From: Thermophilibacter immobilis
Lineage (GTDB): Bacteria > Actinomycetota > Coriobacteriia > Coriobacteriales > Atopobiaceae
Assembly: GCF_015277515.1 (NCBI RefSeq)
Contig: NZ_CP063767.1
Coordinates: 434,001 to 498,000, forward strand
Length of the DNA stretch: 64,000 bases
Reading direction: 5' to 3'
A program made the position numbers and the translations under genes. How positions within the stretch are numbered: position 1 is the first letter of the stretch; the number at the start of each line of letters is the position of its first letter. Below are positions 1 to 8,235 of the stretch, piece by piece. A model generated the notes under the pieces. That model worked only from the letters and a program-made list of their open reading frames with translations. It made no database searches and was not told where the DNA came from.

Positions 1-668
1 GTTTGCCACACATCGAGGAGGACGCGAACGCTACCAAGGACTTCTCGGCCGTCATAGACCGTGCACTCGAGCTGGGCGGCTATGATGAGCTCGAGCGCCT
101 CACGGGCATCAACGGCGGCGCAAGCGTGACCACGGGCTTTGGCCACGACGCAGTGCTCGGCGTGGCCGATAAGGTCATCGAGGCCGTGAAGAGCGGCGCG
201 GTGAGCCACATCTTTCTCGTCGGCGGCTGCGACGGGGCCAAGCCGGGTCGCAACTACTACACGGAGTTCGTGGAGAAGGCGCCCAAGGACTCGCTGATTC
301 TCACGCTCGCCTGCGGCAAGTTCCGCTTCAACGATCTCGACCTGGGCACGATCGGCGGCCTGCCGCGCATCCTTGACATGGGGCAGTGCAATGACGCCTA
401 CAGCGCTCTGGTGGTGGCCACCGCGCTCGCCAAGGCCTTCGACTGTGGCGTGAACGACCTGCCGCTCACCCTTGTGCTCTCCTGGTACGAGCAGAAGGCC
501 GTGGCCATTCTACTCACGCTGCTCTCGCTGGGCCTCAAGGGCATCTACCTCGGGCCCACCCTGCCGGCGTTCATCTCGCCCAATGTGCTCGACACACTAG
601 TCAAGGTCTACGACATTCGCCCGACCTCGACGCCCGATGCTGACTTGGCGATGATTCTAGGAAAGTAG
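1..668 (+). CDS. hcp: hydroxylamine reductase (hybrid-cluster protein), C-terminal part
   Basis: This is the C-terminal 221 residues of Hcp; the gene enters from the left edge, so the true start is not visible. Hcp is a cytoplasmic enzyme with a hybrid Fe-S-O cluster, linked to hydroxylamine or nitric oxide reduction in anaerobes. The cluster-ligand motifs of this half are all present in order: [23 protein letters not shown] and the glutamate of SWYEQKAV. The protein ends at a normal TAG with a typical C-terminus. No redox partner (Hcr) follows; the next gene is unrelated. Confidence 0.95.
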   Translation, partial: LPHIEEDANATKDFSAVIDRALELGGYDELERLTGINGGASVTTGFGHDAVLGVADKVIEAVKSGAVSHIFLVGGCDGAKPGRNYYTEFVEKAPKDSLILTLACGKFRFNDLDLGTIGGLPRILDMGQCNDAYSALVVATALAKAFDCGVNDLPLTLVLSWYEQKAVAILLTLLSLGLKGIYLGPTLPAFISPNVLDTLVKVYDIRPTSTPDADLAMILGK

Positions 669-736
669 GGCTTTGTGGCGGCGCTGCGGGGAGGTCTGTG
701 CCCTGCAGCGCCCGCTCTTCGTGCTAGCATGAGCCC

Positions 737-1405
737 ATGCCGAGCTGGAACATACATACCGCGCACGTCGAGAGGCTCCTGCGCCAGGAGGGTGCCCCTG
801 CGCTCGGCGTGCGCGATCCCAACGCCTTTCTGGTGGGAAACTTCGTGCCGGACGTCTACGTGGGCTACATGGTTCCGGTGACCACGTGTCGCATCGACTA
901 CAAGATGACTCACCTCGCCGGGCGCGAACAGATCCCCCTGCCTCGGCATGACCTGTTCTGGGAGCTCTACGTCGAGGATCAGGGCGTGGTCTCAGACGTG
1001 ACGCTCGGCGCCTGGGCGCACCTGGTGGCCGACCACGTCTACAACGCGCACACGCGAGCCTACCTGAGACGGCGGGGAATCGCTCCGGGCGAGGCTGCGC
1101 GCGTGGGCAAGCAAAGCGACTTTGCCCTCTTCGGACGCACCCTCAAGATTGGCATGCGCGCGTACGTGGACGATGCGCTGCTTGCGTCCTGCAAGGACTT
1201 CCCGCAGTACTCCATTGCCGAGCCTGACGTGCGTGCCGCCGTGGAGGTCGCCGACCGCATCGTGGACGACAACCGCGTGCACCAGGTGACGGGCGATCTG
1301 ACCTATCGGCTGCTCACGGCCGAGTTCTTCGAGTCCGCTCGCGAGGAGACTAACGCCACCATACGTGACGGCCTGCGCGCGTACGCGGCCGGGCTCGCGG
1401 GGTAG
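737..1405 (+). CDS. zinc-dependent phospholipase C-like protein
   Basis: A 222-residue protein with the N-terminal pattern of the Zn-dependent phospholipase C/D-like family. An NIHTAH motif lies near residue 5, followed by FLVGNFVPDV, and a second His/Asp motif, AHLVADHVYNAH, lies near residue 95. These would supply a His/Asp zinc site. There is no signal peptide, so if it is an enzyme it acts in the cytosol. No strong Shine-Dalgarno sequence precedes the ATG. The substrate is unknown; many such proteins are annotated only as hypothetical. The gene stands alone between hcp and a structured intergenic element. Confidence 0.65.
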   Translation: MPSWNIHTAHVERLLRQEGAPALGVRDPNAFLVGNFVPDVYVGYMVPVTTCRIDYKMTHLAGREQIPLPRHDLFWELYVEDQGVVSDVTLGAWAHLVADHVYNAHTRAYLRRRGIAPGEAARVGKQSDFALFGRTLKIGMRAYVDDALLASCKDFPQYSIAEPDVRAAVEVADRIVDDNRVHQVTGDLTYRLLTAEFFESAREETNATIRDGLRAYAAGLAG

Positions 1406-1427
1406 AGTGAGGCGAAAAAAGGGCCGA

Positions 1428-1558
1428 GGGGACTTGTCAATAGATTCGTCGGCCCCCATCGAGTAGCAAGCCTCGCAGTGCCAGAGAATCTGCAGGTCAG
1501 AAGCCTGTCGAATTTCTCGCTACTCAGGGTACCCCGTTAAATCTATTGATAAGTCCCC
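1428..1558. repeat. 131-bp structured inverted-repeat element
   Basis: The outer arms at 1428-1446 (GGGGACTTGTCAATAGATT) and 1540-1558 are complementary over 19 bp with one mismatch. A second, inner pair sits at 1461-1467 (GAGTAGC) and 1519-1525 (GCTACTC). The whole stretch could fold into a long branched hairpin. It lies just after the PLC-like gene, and no long U-tract follows. It may be a terminator or a small non-autonomous repeat. Its arm shares GACTTGTC with the element at 45079-45150. Confidence 0.7.
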
Positions 1559-1808
1559 TTTTGGGTTTGAGAGACGCGCGCGCCGCCTGGCTTCTCTGCT
1601 TAGGAATTGGGAGCCAGGGCACGAGCTGCATCTGTTTACTTAGGAAATCGTCCCTGTGTCGCGGACGAGACGACCGATACGTGCCTTACCCCCGGCTTCT
1701 TAAGTGCGCATCGGCGTCTACTCTGATGGTTGACCTGCTCGACAAGGGCGTTGCTCATCTGATGAGGTGGAACCTCACGGTGGTGTGGATGCCGGCCCGA
1801 GAGGTCAG
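1559..1808. other. intergenic stretch with no recognisable gene
   Basis: About 250 bases between the inverted-repeat element and the convergent PPOX gene. Open frames exist on both strands but none has a ribosome binding site, family resemblance or plausible codon pattern. The stretch could hold a degraded gene, but nothing can be assigned. Confidence 0.5.
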
Positions 1809-2216
1809 CTACCCGAGGGGCTCGACCTCGTCGACGCCCAAGATCATGGTGAAAGGCGTCATGTGCGGCCACAGGGCGGCCACCTCGGCGTGCTCGGACT
1901 CATCGGGCGAGACGAGCGAGAGGCGCATGCGGACCCCGCAATGGCGCTCGGCCTTCTCGGCCGCATGAGGGCTCGCGACGTCGTAGACCAGGACGGCATG
2001 GCCCGTGCGCTCGAGGTTTTCTCGCGTGCGATTGCGTGCGAGCGTCATGACCACATGGCTGGCGTCGGGCATCATGGGCACCAAGATGGCCGCGTTGGGC
2101 GTGCCGTCCTCGTTGACTGTGGCCACGACGCTGACCCCCTCCACCGCGCGCAGGGATGCTGCGAGGGCGTCTGGCCCAAGGGTCGTGTACTTCTCGGTTG
2201 CTGCGTAGTCGCTCAT
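1809..2216 (-). CDS. pyridoxamine 5'-phosphate oxidase-like flavin protein
   Basis: A small PPOX-fold protein of about 135 residues. The split-barrel pattern is visible in VSVVATVNEDGTPNAAILVP and HVVMTLARNRTRENLERTGHAVLVY, the usual FMN/F420-binding arrangement. The substrate cannot be told from sequence. The start was placed at ATG 2216 (MSDYAATEK) because AAGGAGG lies just upstream on the minus strand; an upstream in-frame ATG at 2252 lacks such a site. It converges with the stretch at 1559-1808 and is divergent from the DUF4143 ATPase. Confidence 0.8.
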   Translation of the reverse strand: MSDYAATEKYTTLGPDALAASLRAVEGVSVVATVNEDGTPNAAILVPMMPDASHVVMTLARNRTRENLERTGHAVLVYDVASPHAAEKAERHCGVRMRLSLVSPDESEHAEVAALWPHMTPFTMILGVDEVEPLG

Positions 2217-2313
2217 GAGGGGTCCTCCTTGATTCCTCGCCGATTTTCTCACAGATGCTAGCTTGGGGAGACATTGGTGGCTGACTATCTCGTTTTAGCC
2301 TACAGGAATAGAA

Positions 2314-2375
2314 GTGTCCAGTATACTGAATAGAATGCTTCTTTATTTCTTATGTGTTCAGTATGCTGAGCATAC
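2314..2375. promoter_or_regulatory. duplicated palindromic motif upstream of the DUF4143 ATPase gene
   Basis: Two 17-bp near-copies occur 40 bp apart: GTGTCCAGTATACTGAA at 2314-2330 and GTGTTCAGTATGCTGAG at 2354-2370 (14 of 17 identical). The first has the perfect palindrome CAGTATACTG at its core. The second runs into another perfect palindrome, GTATGCTGAGCATAC (2361-2375), that ends 18 bp before the start codon. A spacing of about four helical turns suggests a dimeric repressor binding on one DNA face. The regulator is not known. Confidence 0.6.
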
Positions 2376-2393
2376 GTGAAGGGAGGAAGCGTA

Positions 2394-3653
2394 ATGCAAA
2401 GGACCAACGTCATCGAGCGCCCAACCTATCAGCGCCTCCTTGAGTCCTACCGCGAAACTGAACAGGTGAAAGTCCTTCAGGGAATTCGCCGGTGCGGAAA
2501 GTCGACCCTTATGGAGCTATTCTGTGACAGCCTTCGCGCCGGTGGCGTTGCACAAGAGAACCTCTTTTATCGGAGATTCGACATGCTGGGGATGCCTTTT
2601 GAGATGTCGGGGGAGACCCTCGTACGCGACGTCACCCAAGCGCGCGCCCACGCCAACAGAAACGAGACCTTCTACGTGTTCCTGGATGAGGTGCAGGAGG
2701 TCACTGGCTGGGAGAAGGCCGTTCGCCAGCTGCACACGGCTCCCGGCGTGGACGTATACCTTACCGGCTCGAACGCACGGATACTCTCCTCGGAGCTTGC
2801 GACGCTACTTGCGGGGCGAACCGTGACGCTTGACGTCTACCCGCTCTCGTTCACGGAGTATCTTGACTTCGTTAATACGCTCGATCACAAAGAGACTCCC
2901 TTTCCCTCCTCGGTTGACGAGCTCTTTGCGCGTTACGTGCGCTTTGGGGGAATGCCAAGCCTCTTCTCGCTCAGGACCCAAGATGAGCAGACCATCACCC
3001 GAGAGCTCTCTTCGATATTCGACACGGTGCTTTTGAATGACGTCGCAAAACGGCTTGGCATCCGCGACATCGCCTTGCTGGAGCGCCTGGTCGCGTATCT
3101 ATTCAGCACGTCGGGGAACCTCTTCTCGACCCGCAAGGTGACGGGCGCTCTCACGAGCATAGGGAGAAAGGCGAGCGCAAGCACCGTGGAGTCCTATATT
3201 GCCGCTCTGAGGCAGGCGTTCATCATAAACGAGGTCTACCAGACGGGGGCGAGCGGAAAGGAGCTGCTCGCCCCGCTGCGAAAGTTCTATCCCGCCGACA
3301 CTGGGCTGCGCAACTTCGCGTCCCGGTTCTCATCACAGAATCTGGGGTTTCAGCTAGAGAACGTTGTCTATCTGGAGCTCCGTAGAAGGGGCTTCTCCGT
3401 TAAGGTGGGCGTTACGGATAGAGCCGAGATTGATTTTGTGGCGCGCAAACTCGATCAAAAAACCTATGTGCAGGTGAGTCAGAGCGTGCTGTCCGAAGAG
3501 GTACGCGGGCGGGAGCTTGCGCCGCTGCGCGGCGTCGGCGACTCGTTTCCCAAGATGTTGCTCACCCTTGATCGCTTTGACCTTGGGACTACGCAGGATG
3601 GCATCCGTATAGTGAATCTCGTGGACTGGCTCCGCGAGGAGGACCCGGCATGA
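2394..3653 (+). CDS. AAA-family ATPase with DUF4143 domain
   Basis: A 419-residue cytoplasmic ATPase. The Walker A motif is GIRRCGKST (about residue 31) and Walker B is FYVFLDEVQEV (about residue 93). The C-terminal half has the DUF4143 pattern, including TGLRNF and the nuclease-like EIDFVA stretch. Members of this common bacterial and archaeal group have no settled function. Start chosen at ATG 2394 because GGGAGG precedes it; the GTG at 2376 lies inside the upstream palindrome. The gene is not linked to its neighbours. Its moderate codon bias fits a mobile accessory gene. Confidence 0.9.
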   Translation: MQRTNVIERPTYQRLLESYRETEQVKVLQGIRRCGKSTLMELFCDSLRAGGVAQENLFYRRFDMLGMPFEMSGETLVRDVTQARAHANRNETFYVFLDEVQEVTGWEKAVRQLHTAPGVDVYLTGSNARILSSELATLLAGRTVTLDVYPLSFTEYLDFVNTLDHKETPFPSSVDELFARYVRFGGMPSLFSLRTQDEQTITRELSSIFDTVLLNDVAKRLGIRDIALLERLVAYLFSTSGNLFSTRKVTGALTSIGRKASASTVESYIAALRQAFIINEVYQTGASGKELLAPLRKFYPADTGLRNFASRFSSQNLGFQLENVVYLELRRRGFSVKVGVTDRAEIDFVARKLDQKTYVQVSQSVLSEEVRGRELAPLRGVGDSFPKMLLTLDRFDLGTTQDGIRIVNLVDWLREEDPA

Positions 3654-3656
3654 TCA

Positions 3657-3701
3657 ACGTTGCGGCCACCCGGGCGAGAAGAGCCCGGGTGGCCGCAACG
3701 T
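3657..3701. terminator. perfect 19-bp stem-loop between convergent genes
   Basis: The arms 3657-3675 and 3683-3701 are perfectly complementary over 19 bp, with the 7-base loop GAGAAGA. It lies between the ends of the DUF4143 ATPase and pyk, so it can act as a bidirectional terminator. It lacks a T-tract on either side. Confidence 0.75.
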
Positions 3702-3732
3702 GCAGAGCGAGGCGAGAAGAGAAGAGAAGAGC

Positions 3733-5178
3733 CTACTGGACCTGCGCGATCATCGCCATGTTGGTGGAGGTGGTGTAGTCGCCCAGGCGCGGTGAGGTCT
3801 GGGGGTCGCCGGCCGTGAGGACCACGATGTCGCCGGACTCGGCGACGCCGCTTTCCTTTGCCACCGTCAGCGCGTTGTAGAGCGTGTTGGAAAGCGAGCC
3901 CTGCTCGGTCGTGCGAAAGGCGTAGACCCCCCAGTAGAAGCAGGTGCGGCGAATGCTCTCATCGCTCGGGGACATCGCGTAGAGCGGCATCTTCGGGCGA
4001 AAGTTGGAGACGAGGCGCGCGGAGCGGCCGGAGTGCGTGGGGACGAGGATGCACTTGGCGCCCACGCGGTCGGCCATCTCCACGGCGGCAAACCCCGTGG
4101 CGCCGTTCACGTTGCGCACGCCGCCCCGGTCGTAGTAGTAGTTGCCTTCGGGGAGGTACTTCTCGGTCTCCTTGCAGATCTCGGACATGGTGCGCACGGC
4201 GTCGATGGGGTACTTGCCGGCGGCCGTCTCGCCCGAGAGCATGACACAGTCGGTGCCATCGTAGACGGCGTTGGCGACGTCGGTGATCTCGGCGCGCGTG
4301 GGGCGCGGGTTGCGCTGCATGGAGTCGAGCATCTGGGTCGCCGTGATGACCGGCTTGTAGTGCTCGTTGCACTTCTTGATGATAATCTTCTGGATGTGCG
4401 GGACCTGCGCTGCGGGGACCTCGACGCCTAGGTCTCCGCGGGCGACCATGATGCCGTCGGCCGCGTGGAGAATCTCGTCGAAGTTCTTGACGCCTAGGGC
4501 GCTCTCGATCTTGGGGAAGATCTGGACGTCCGGCGTGCCCATCTCGACGCAGATCTTGCGGATCTCGTTGACGGCCGAGCCGTCGCGGATGAAGGAGGCC
4601 GCGATGGCGTCGATGCCCAGCTCGCAGCCGAACATGATGTCGGCGCGGTCCTGCGCGGTGACGGAGGGCAGGCCGATGTTGACGTTGGGGACGTTGACGC
4701 CCTTGTGCTCGCCGAGCTCGCCGCCGTTGGTGATCACGCAGTGCATGTCGGTGCCCACGACGTGATCGACTTCGAGGCCGATGAGGCCGTCGTCGATCAG
4801 GATGACGGAGCCCTTCTCGACCTCGTTGGGAAGGTTCTTGTAGTCGAGCGAGAAGCGCCCGGCGGTGCCCACGACGTCGTCGTCGGTGGTCACGATGCAG
4901 GACTTGCCCGTCTCGAGCGTGACCTTCTGGCCGTCCTTGAGGACGCCGGTGCGGACCTCGGGGCCCTTGGTGTCGAGCAGGATCGCGACGGGAATGGCGA
5001 GCTCCTTGGAGAGCGAGCGGACCTTCTCGATCATCGTGCGGTGATACTCGTGGCTGCCGTGCGAGAAGTTGAAGCGCGCGACGTTCATGCCATGCAGGAT
5101 GAGCTGGCGCAGCACCTCTTCGTCCTCGGTCGATGGACCCATCGTGCACACGATCTTGGTCTTCTTGCTGAATGCCAT
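3733..5178 (-). CDS. pyk: pyruvate kinase
   Basis: A full-length 481-residue pyruvate kinase, converting PEP and ADP to pyruvate and ATP in the last step of glycolysis. The N-terminus KTKIVCTMGPST, the region RFNFSHGSHEYH, the active-site stretch GIMVARGDLGVEV and TATQMLDSM, and MLSGETAAGKYP are all intact. The start ATG at 5178 has AGAGAGG just upstream. It lies 52 bp downstream of the 2-hydroxyacid dehydrogenase on the same strand and may be transcribed with it. Confidence 0.98.
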   Translation of the reverse strand: MAFSKKTKIVCTMGPSTEDEEVLRQLILHGMNVARFNFSHGSHEYHRTMIEKVRSLSKELAIPVAILLDTKGPEVRTGVLKDGQKVTLETGKSCIVTTDDDVVGTAGRFSLDYKNLPNEVEKGSVILIDDGLIGLEVDHVVGTDMHCVITNGGELGEHKGVNVPNVNIGLPSVTAQDRADIMFGCELGIDAIAASFIRDGSAVNEIRKICVEMGTPDVQIFPKIESALGVKNFDEILHAADGIMVARGDLGVEVPAAQVPHIQKIIIKKCNEHYKPVITATQMLDSMQRNPRPTRAEITDVANAVYDGTDCVMLSGETAAGKYPIDAVRTMSEICKETEKYLPEGNYYYDRGGVRNVNGATGFAAVEMADRVGAKCILVPTHSGRSARLVSNFRPKMPLYAMSPSDESIRRTCFYWGVYAFRTTEQGSLSNTLYNALTVAKESGVAESGDIVVLTAGDPQTSPRLGDYTTSTNMAMIAQVQ

Positions 5179-5230
5179 CTATACCTCTCTCTATCTAGGA
5201 AACGCCGAGAAGACGTCAAAGCTAGCCGGG

Positions 5231-6235
5231 CTAGCAGACGACGCTCCTCTCGACGAAGTCGGTGCCGTTGGCAAGAGCCTGGGCGTTGTCGAGCGTGACA
5301 CGCGCGATCTGCGCTAGGGCCTCGTGGGTGAAGAACGCCTGGTGGCTGGTCATCACCACGTTGGGGAAGGAGCACAGGCGGGCCGTGACGGAGTCGATGA
5401 CCTCGCCGGCGCGGTTCTGGTAGACATTCGGGCTCTCCTCATCGTAGACGTCCAGGCCTGCCGCTCCAATCTTGCCTGATAGGATACCGCGAATGAGGGC
5501 CTGGGTGTCGACGAGACCCCCTCGTCCCGTGTTCACGAAGATGACACCATCCTTCATCTGGGCGATGGACTCGTCGTTGATCATGTGGCGGCTCTCGTCG
5601 TTTAGGAAGGCGTGCAGCGAGATGAGGTCGCTGCGACGGTAGAGCTCGTCGTACTTCACGTACTCGTCTACGACGTGCTCCTCGTCAACGAGCCGCTGGT
5701 TGGGGTAGAGGTCAGCGCCCAGGACCGTCATGCCGAAGCCCTTGCAGATGCGGCAGAGGGCCGCGCCGATGCGCCCGGTGCCCACGATGCCGGCGGTCTT
5801 GCCAAAGAGGGTCTCGCCGACGAGCCCCGAGAGGCTGAAGTCGTTCTCGCGGACGCGCAGGTAGCCCTTGTGGATGCGGCGGTTGGCGCACAGGGCCAGG
5901 CCCATGGCGTGCTCGGCTATGGCCTCCGGCGAGTAGGCGGGGACGCGCGTGACGTGAATGCCCAGATCGGTGGCCACAGGGACGTTGACGACGTCGTAGC
6001 CGGCGCAGCGCATGAGGATGAGCTTGACGCCAAAGCCGGCCAGGATCTCGAGGGTCATGGCGCCCACGTCGGCGTTGACGAAGGCACAGACGCTGTCGTA
6101 GCCGCGAGCCAGCGCCGCCGTCATGGGCGTGAGGTTCGACTCGATGAAGTCGATCTGGATGGTGGGGTAGTCGGCGAGCTCCCGTGTGAAGGAGTCCTTG
6201 TCGTAGCTGGCGGTTCCATAGAAAAGAATCTTCAT
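5231..6235 (-). CDS. D-isomer 2-hydroxyacid dehydrogenase (D-lactate dehydrogenase-like)
   Basis: A 334-residue NAD-dependent dehydrogenase that reduces a 2-keto acid to a D-2-hydroxy acid; D-lactate is likely but not proven. The nucleotide-binding loop GIVGTGRIG is near residue 150. The catalytic Arg (VNTGRGGLVD), Glu (LDVYDEE) and His (MTSHQAFFT) are present, as in D-LDH-type enzymes. The start at ATG 6235 (MKILFYGTASYD) has GGAAAGGA upstream; an in-frame ATG at 6286 would add an atypical leader. It lies between the PrpR-like regulator and pyk on the same strand. Confidence 0.92.
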   Translation of the reverse strand: MKILFYGTASYDKDSFTRELADYPTIQIDFIESNLTPMTAALARGYDSVCAFVNADVGAMTLEILAGFGVKLILMRCAGYDVVNVPVATDLGIHVTRVPAYSPEAIAEHAMGLALCANRRIHKGYLRVRENDFSLSGLVGETLFGKTAGIVGTGRIGAALCRICKGFGMTVLGADLYPNQRLVDEEHVVDEYVKYDELYRRSDLISLHAFLNDESRHMINDESIAQMKDGVIFVNTGRGGLVDTQALIRGILSGKIGAAGLDVYDEESPNVYQNRAGEVIDSVTARLCSFPNVVMTSHQAFFTHEALAQIARVTLDNAQALANGTDFVERSVVC

Positions 6236-6330
6236 TCGGCGGTCCTTTCCCGTGAGCGTGGGTTCACGCGAGGTTATGTGCATCATCCTAGTTTAGTGCA
6301 GATGAGGCGTGCTTTTGTCGGCCATGGCAC

Positions 6331-8100
6331 CTACTCTCGGAGCATGCGCCAGATGGTCGTCCGGCTTATGCCCAGGGTCTGGGCCGCCTTGGTCTGGTTG
6401 CCGTCGTAGCGCTTCACGACCAGCCGCACGACGTCGCGCTCAACGTCCTTGAGCGGTCGCAGGAGGTCCAGCCGGGCGGCGTCCGCCTCGCTGCCCAGCG
6501 AGGCGGAGCGTACGACGCCCTCGCGTTCGAAGGCCGAGCGGACGTCGGCGGCGCGCAGCTCCCCCTCCCCCACCTGCGCCCTGGCCTGCCTGAGCACCCG
6601 GCTGAACTCGACGTAGTTGCCTGGCCAGGGGTGCCGGGCGAGCAGCTCCATGGCCTCGTCGGTCACGAGAGGCGCCCGCTCGCCGACCGCATGTGCAAGA
6701 TGGTCGAGGTAGCGGCTTACCGTGCTGCGCAGGCTCTGACGGCGGCTCAGAGGGGGAATGGCGAGGACGTGGCAGTGCAGATGCTCGTCGAGGAGGGCCC
6801 TCGCGTCAGCGCGACCAACGCCCTGCGGACCTGCTGCCGAGATGATCACACGGTTGCGCTCGGTGACGCCCATGCGCGACACGACCTCGACAAGCTCGCG
6901 GAGCCTCTTCGCGGAGAGCTCGTGGACGGCCCTGAGGTAGAGCGTCTGGTCGGACTCGTAGAGCGGGGAGTGGTGCGAGTTCATGAGGTGCTCCCAACTC
7001 TTGTCGACGAGCATCGAGCAATCGACGACGACGTAGGGGCGCATGCCCCAGCTTCCGCTCAGGTAGAGCAGGGCCGCCACCTGCGACACGCCGCAACCGG
7101 GCTTGCCCTCGAGAAGGACGGGCAGCCCGCTCTTGCCGGCTTGCGCGATGTCCGCGGCCAGCTCGTCTCCGGCGCCCACGAGGTGAAAGACGCTCTCGTG
7201 ATAGGCGCGGTCGACCTCGTCGCGGTTCTTGTACTCGATTCCCACGAGGCTCTCCTTGAGGGGGGCGTTGGCCGTGGTGACGTTGAACGCTATGAGATTC
7301 TCCCCGTCCTCACCCACGTGGACGCGACTCAAACGAAAGACCTGACGGCCCCTTCGCAGAGCGAGGCTGCCCGCCTCCTCCCCCTCGAGGTGGCCACGCA
7401 TGAAGGAGAGCAGCTCCGTTCGCGAGCTAATGAGATTGCAGTACACGAGCTTTCCGGAGGACGAGAAGATCGCGATGCGCGCTGGCTGGTTCTTGACGAG
7501 CTTCCAGAGCGCGCGGTTACGCAGCCTCAGCTCATGCGTTTGTCGGCAGAGGAAGAGCGCCCGGTCGAGGGCCGTCGACACGCTCTCGGGACCCGAGGAG
7601 AGCAGGTGGGCGTCGATTCCCGTGGACAGGCAGCGCCGATAGGTGAACGTGTCGCAGAGCACGACCTCGTAGGCGCCCTCGACGACGTCCTGCAGGACGA
7701 GGGGGAGCTCGTCCTCGAACGAGATGCCAAAGATGTCGATGTCGAAGTCCGAGAAGTCCACGTACTGCTCGATGGCGTCGAGCGCGTTCGAGAATCCGAC
7801 GATGGCCGTCTTCTTGCCGGAGGGGTTGTGGACGAGCAGAGCTGCGAGGAGGTCGGCCGTCGAGATGCCCACCTCGATCACGGGGACCGAGAACTCCTCC
7901 TCAAGCAGCTGAGCGGTGCCGCCGCGTGAGATGACCACGTCAAAGTCCGCCTCAAAGCTTCCGAGCGCGGCCGCGAGCCCCTCGGAGAGGTCTCCCTCGT
8001 GGATGGTGACGCTGAACTCGGGATAGTCCGGGGCGACCTCGGCTGCCACGGCGGCGAGCTGCGGGTTGGGCGCTATGAACAGTGCTCCAAAGGTGGCCAC
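6331..8100 (-). CDS. PrpR-like regulator with degenerate AAA domain
   Basis: A 589-residue regulator. An N-terminal PrpR_N sensor domain (about 1-180) is followed by a PAS-like segment, an AAA-type domain (about 310-500) and a Fis-type helix-turn-helix (GNQTKAAQTLGISRTTIWR). Start chosen at GTG 8100, with AGGAAG upstream; it gives the usual family N-terminus ending IAPNP. The Walker A equivalent reads GKPGCGVSQ, lacking the GK[ST] lysine, and no GAFTGA sigma-54 loop is visible. It is therefore unlikely to be a true sigma-54 activator. It is divergent from the sugar-acid cluster and probably controls it. Confidence 0.88.
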   Translation of the reverse strand: MATFGALFIAPNPQLAAVAAEVAPDYPEFSVTIHEGDLSEGLAAALGSFEADFDVVISRGGTAQLLEEEFSVPVIEVGISTADLLAALLVHNPSGKKTAIVGFSNALDAIEQYVDFSDFDIDIFGISFEDELPLVLQDVVEGAYEVVLCDTFTYRRCLSTGIDAHLLSSGPESVSTALDRALFLCRQTHELRLRNRALWKLVKNQPARIAIFSSSGKLVYCNLISSRTELLSFMRGHLEGEEAGSLALRRGRQVFRLSRVHVGEDGENLIAFNVTTANAPLKESLVGIEYKNRDEVDRAYHESVFHLVGAGDELAADIAQAGKSGLPVLLEGKPGCGVSQVAALLYLSGSWGMRPYVVVDCSMLVDKSWEHLMNSHHSPLYESDQTLYLRAVHELSAKRLRELVEVVSRMGVTERNRVIISAAGPQGVGRADARALLDEHLHCHVLAIPPLSRRQSLRSTVSRYLDHLAHAVGERAPLVTDEAMELLARHPWPGNYVEFSRVLRQARAQVGEGELRAADVRSAFEREGVVRSASLGSEADAARLDLLRPLKDVERDVVRLVVKRYDGNQTKAAQTLGISRTTIWRMLRE

Positions 8101-8119
8101 AAATCTTCCTACTGTTTTT

Positions 8120-8155
8120 ATCTGAAACACTGAGTCGATGAAATACGTTTCAAAT
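8120..8155. promoter_or_regulatory. candidate operator in the divergent regulator/kinase region
   Basis: An inverted repeat in the AT-rich intergenic region: ATCTGAAAC at 8120-8128 and GTTTCAAAT at 8147-8155 (8 of 9 positions match), with an 18-bp spacer. It lies 20 bp upstream of the regulator start and 80 bp upstream of the kinase gene. It is a plausible binding site for the PrpR-like protein, by position and symmetry only. Confidence 0.5.
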
Positions 8156-8235
8156 AATAACACTTTAGGAGATTTGTAGAGATGCCAGGGACAGGGGGCT
8201 CGTCGTAGGATTCATCACAGGAAGGAGAGGGCTGT

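Noticed and set aside
8101-8235. Possible sigma-54 promoter for the kinase operon
   Set aside because: No -24 GG / -12 GC pattern was found, and the regulator lacks the sigma-54 contact loop.
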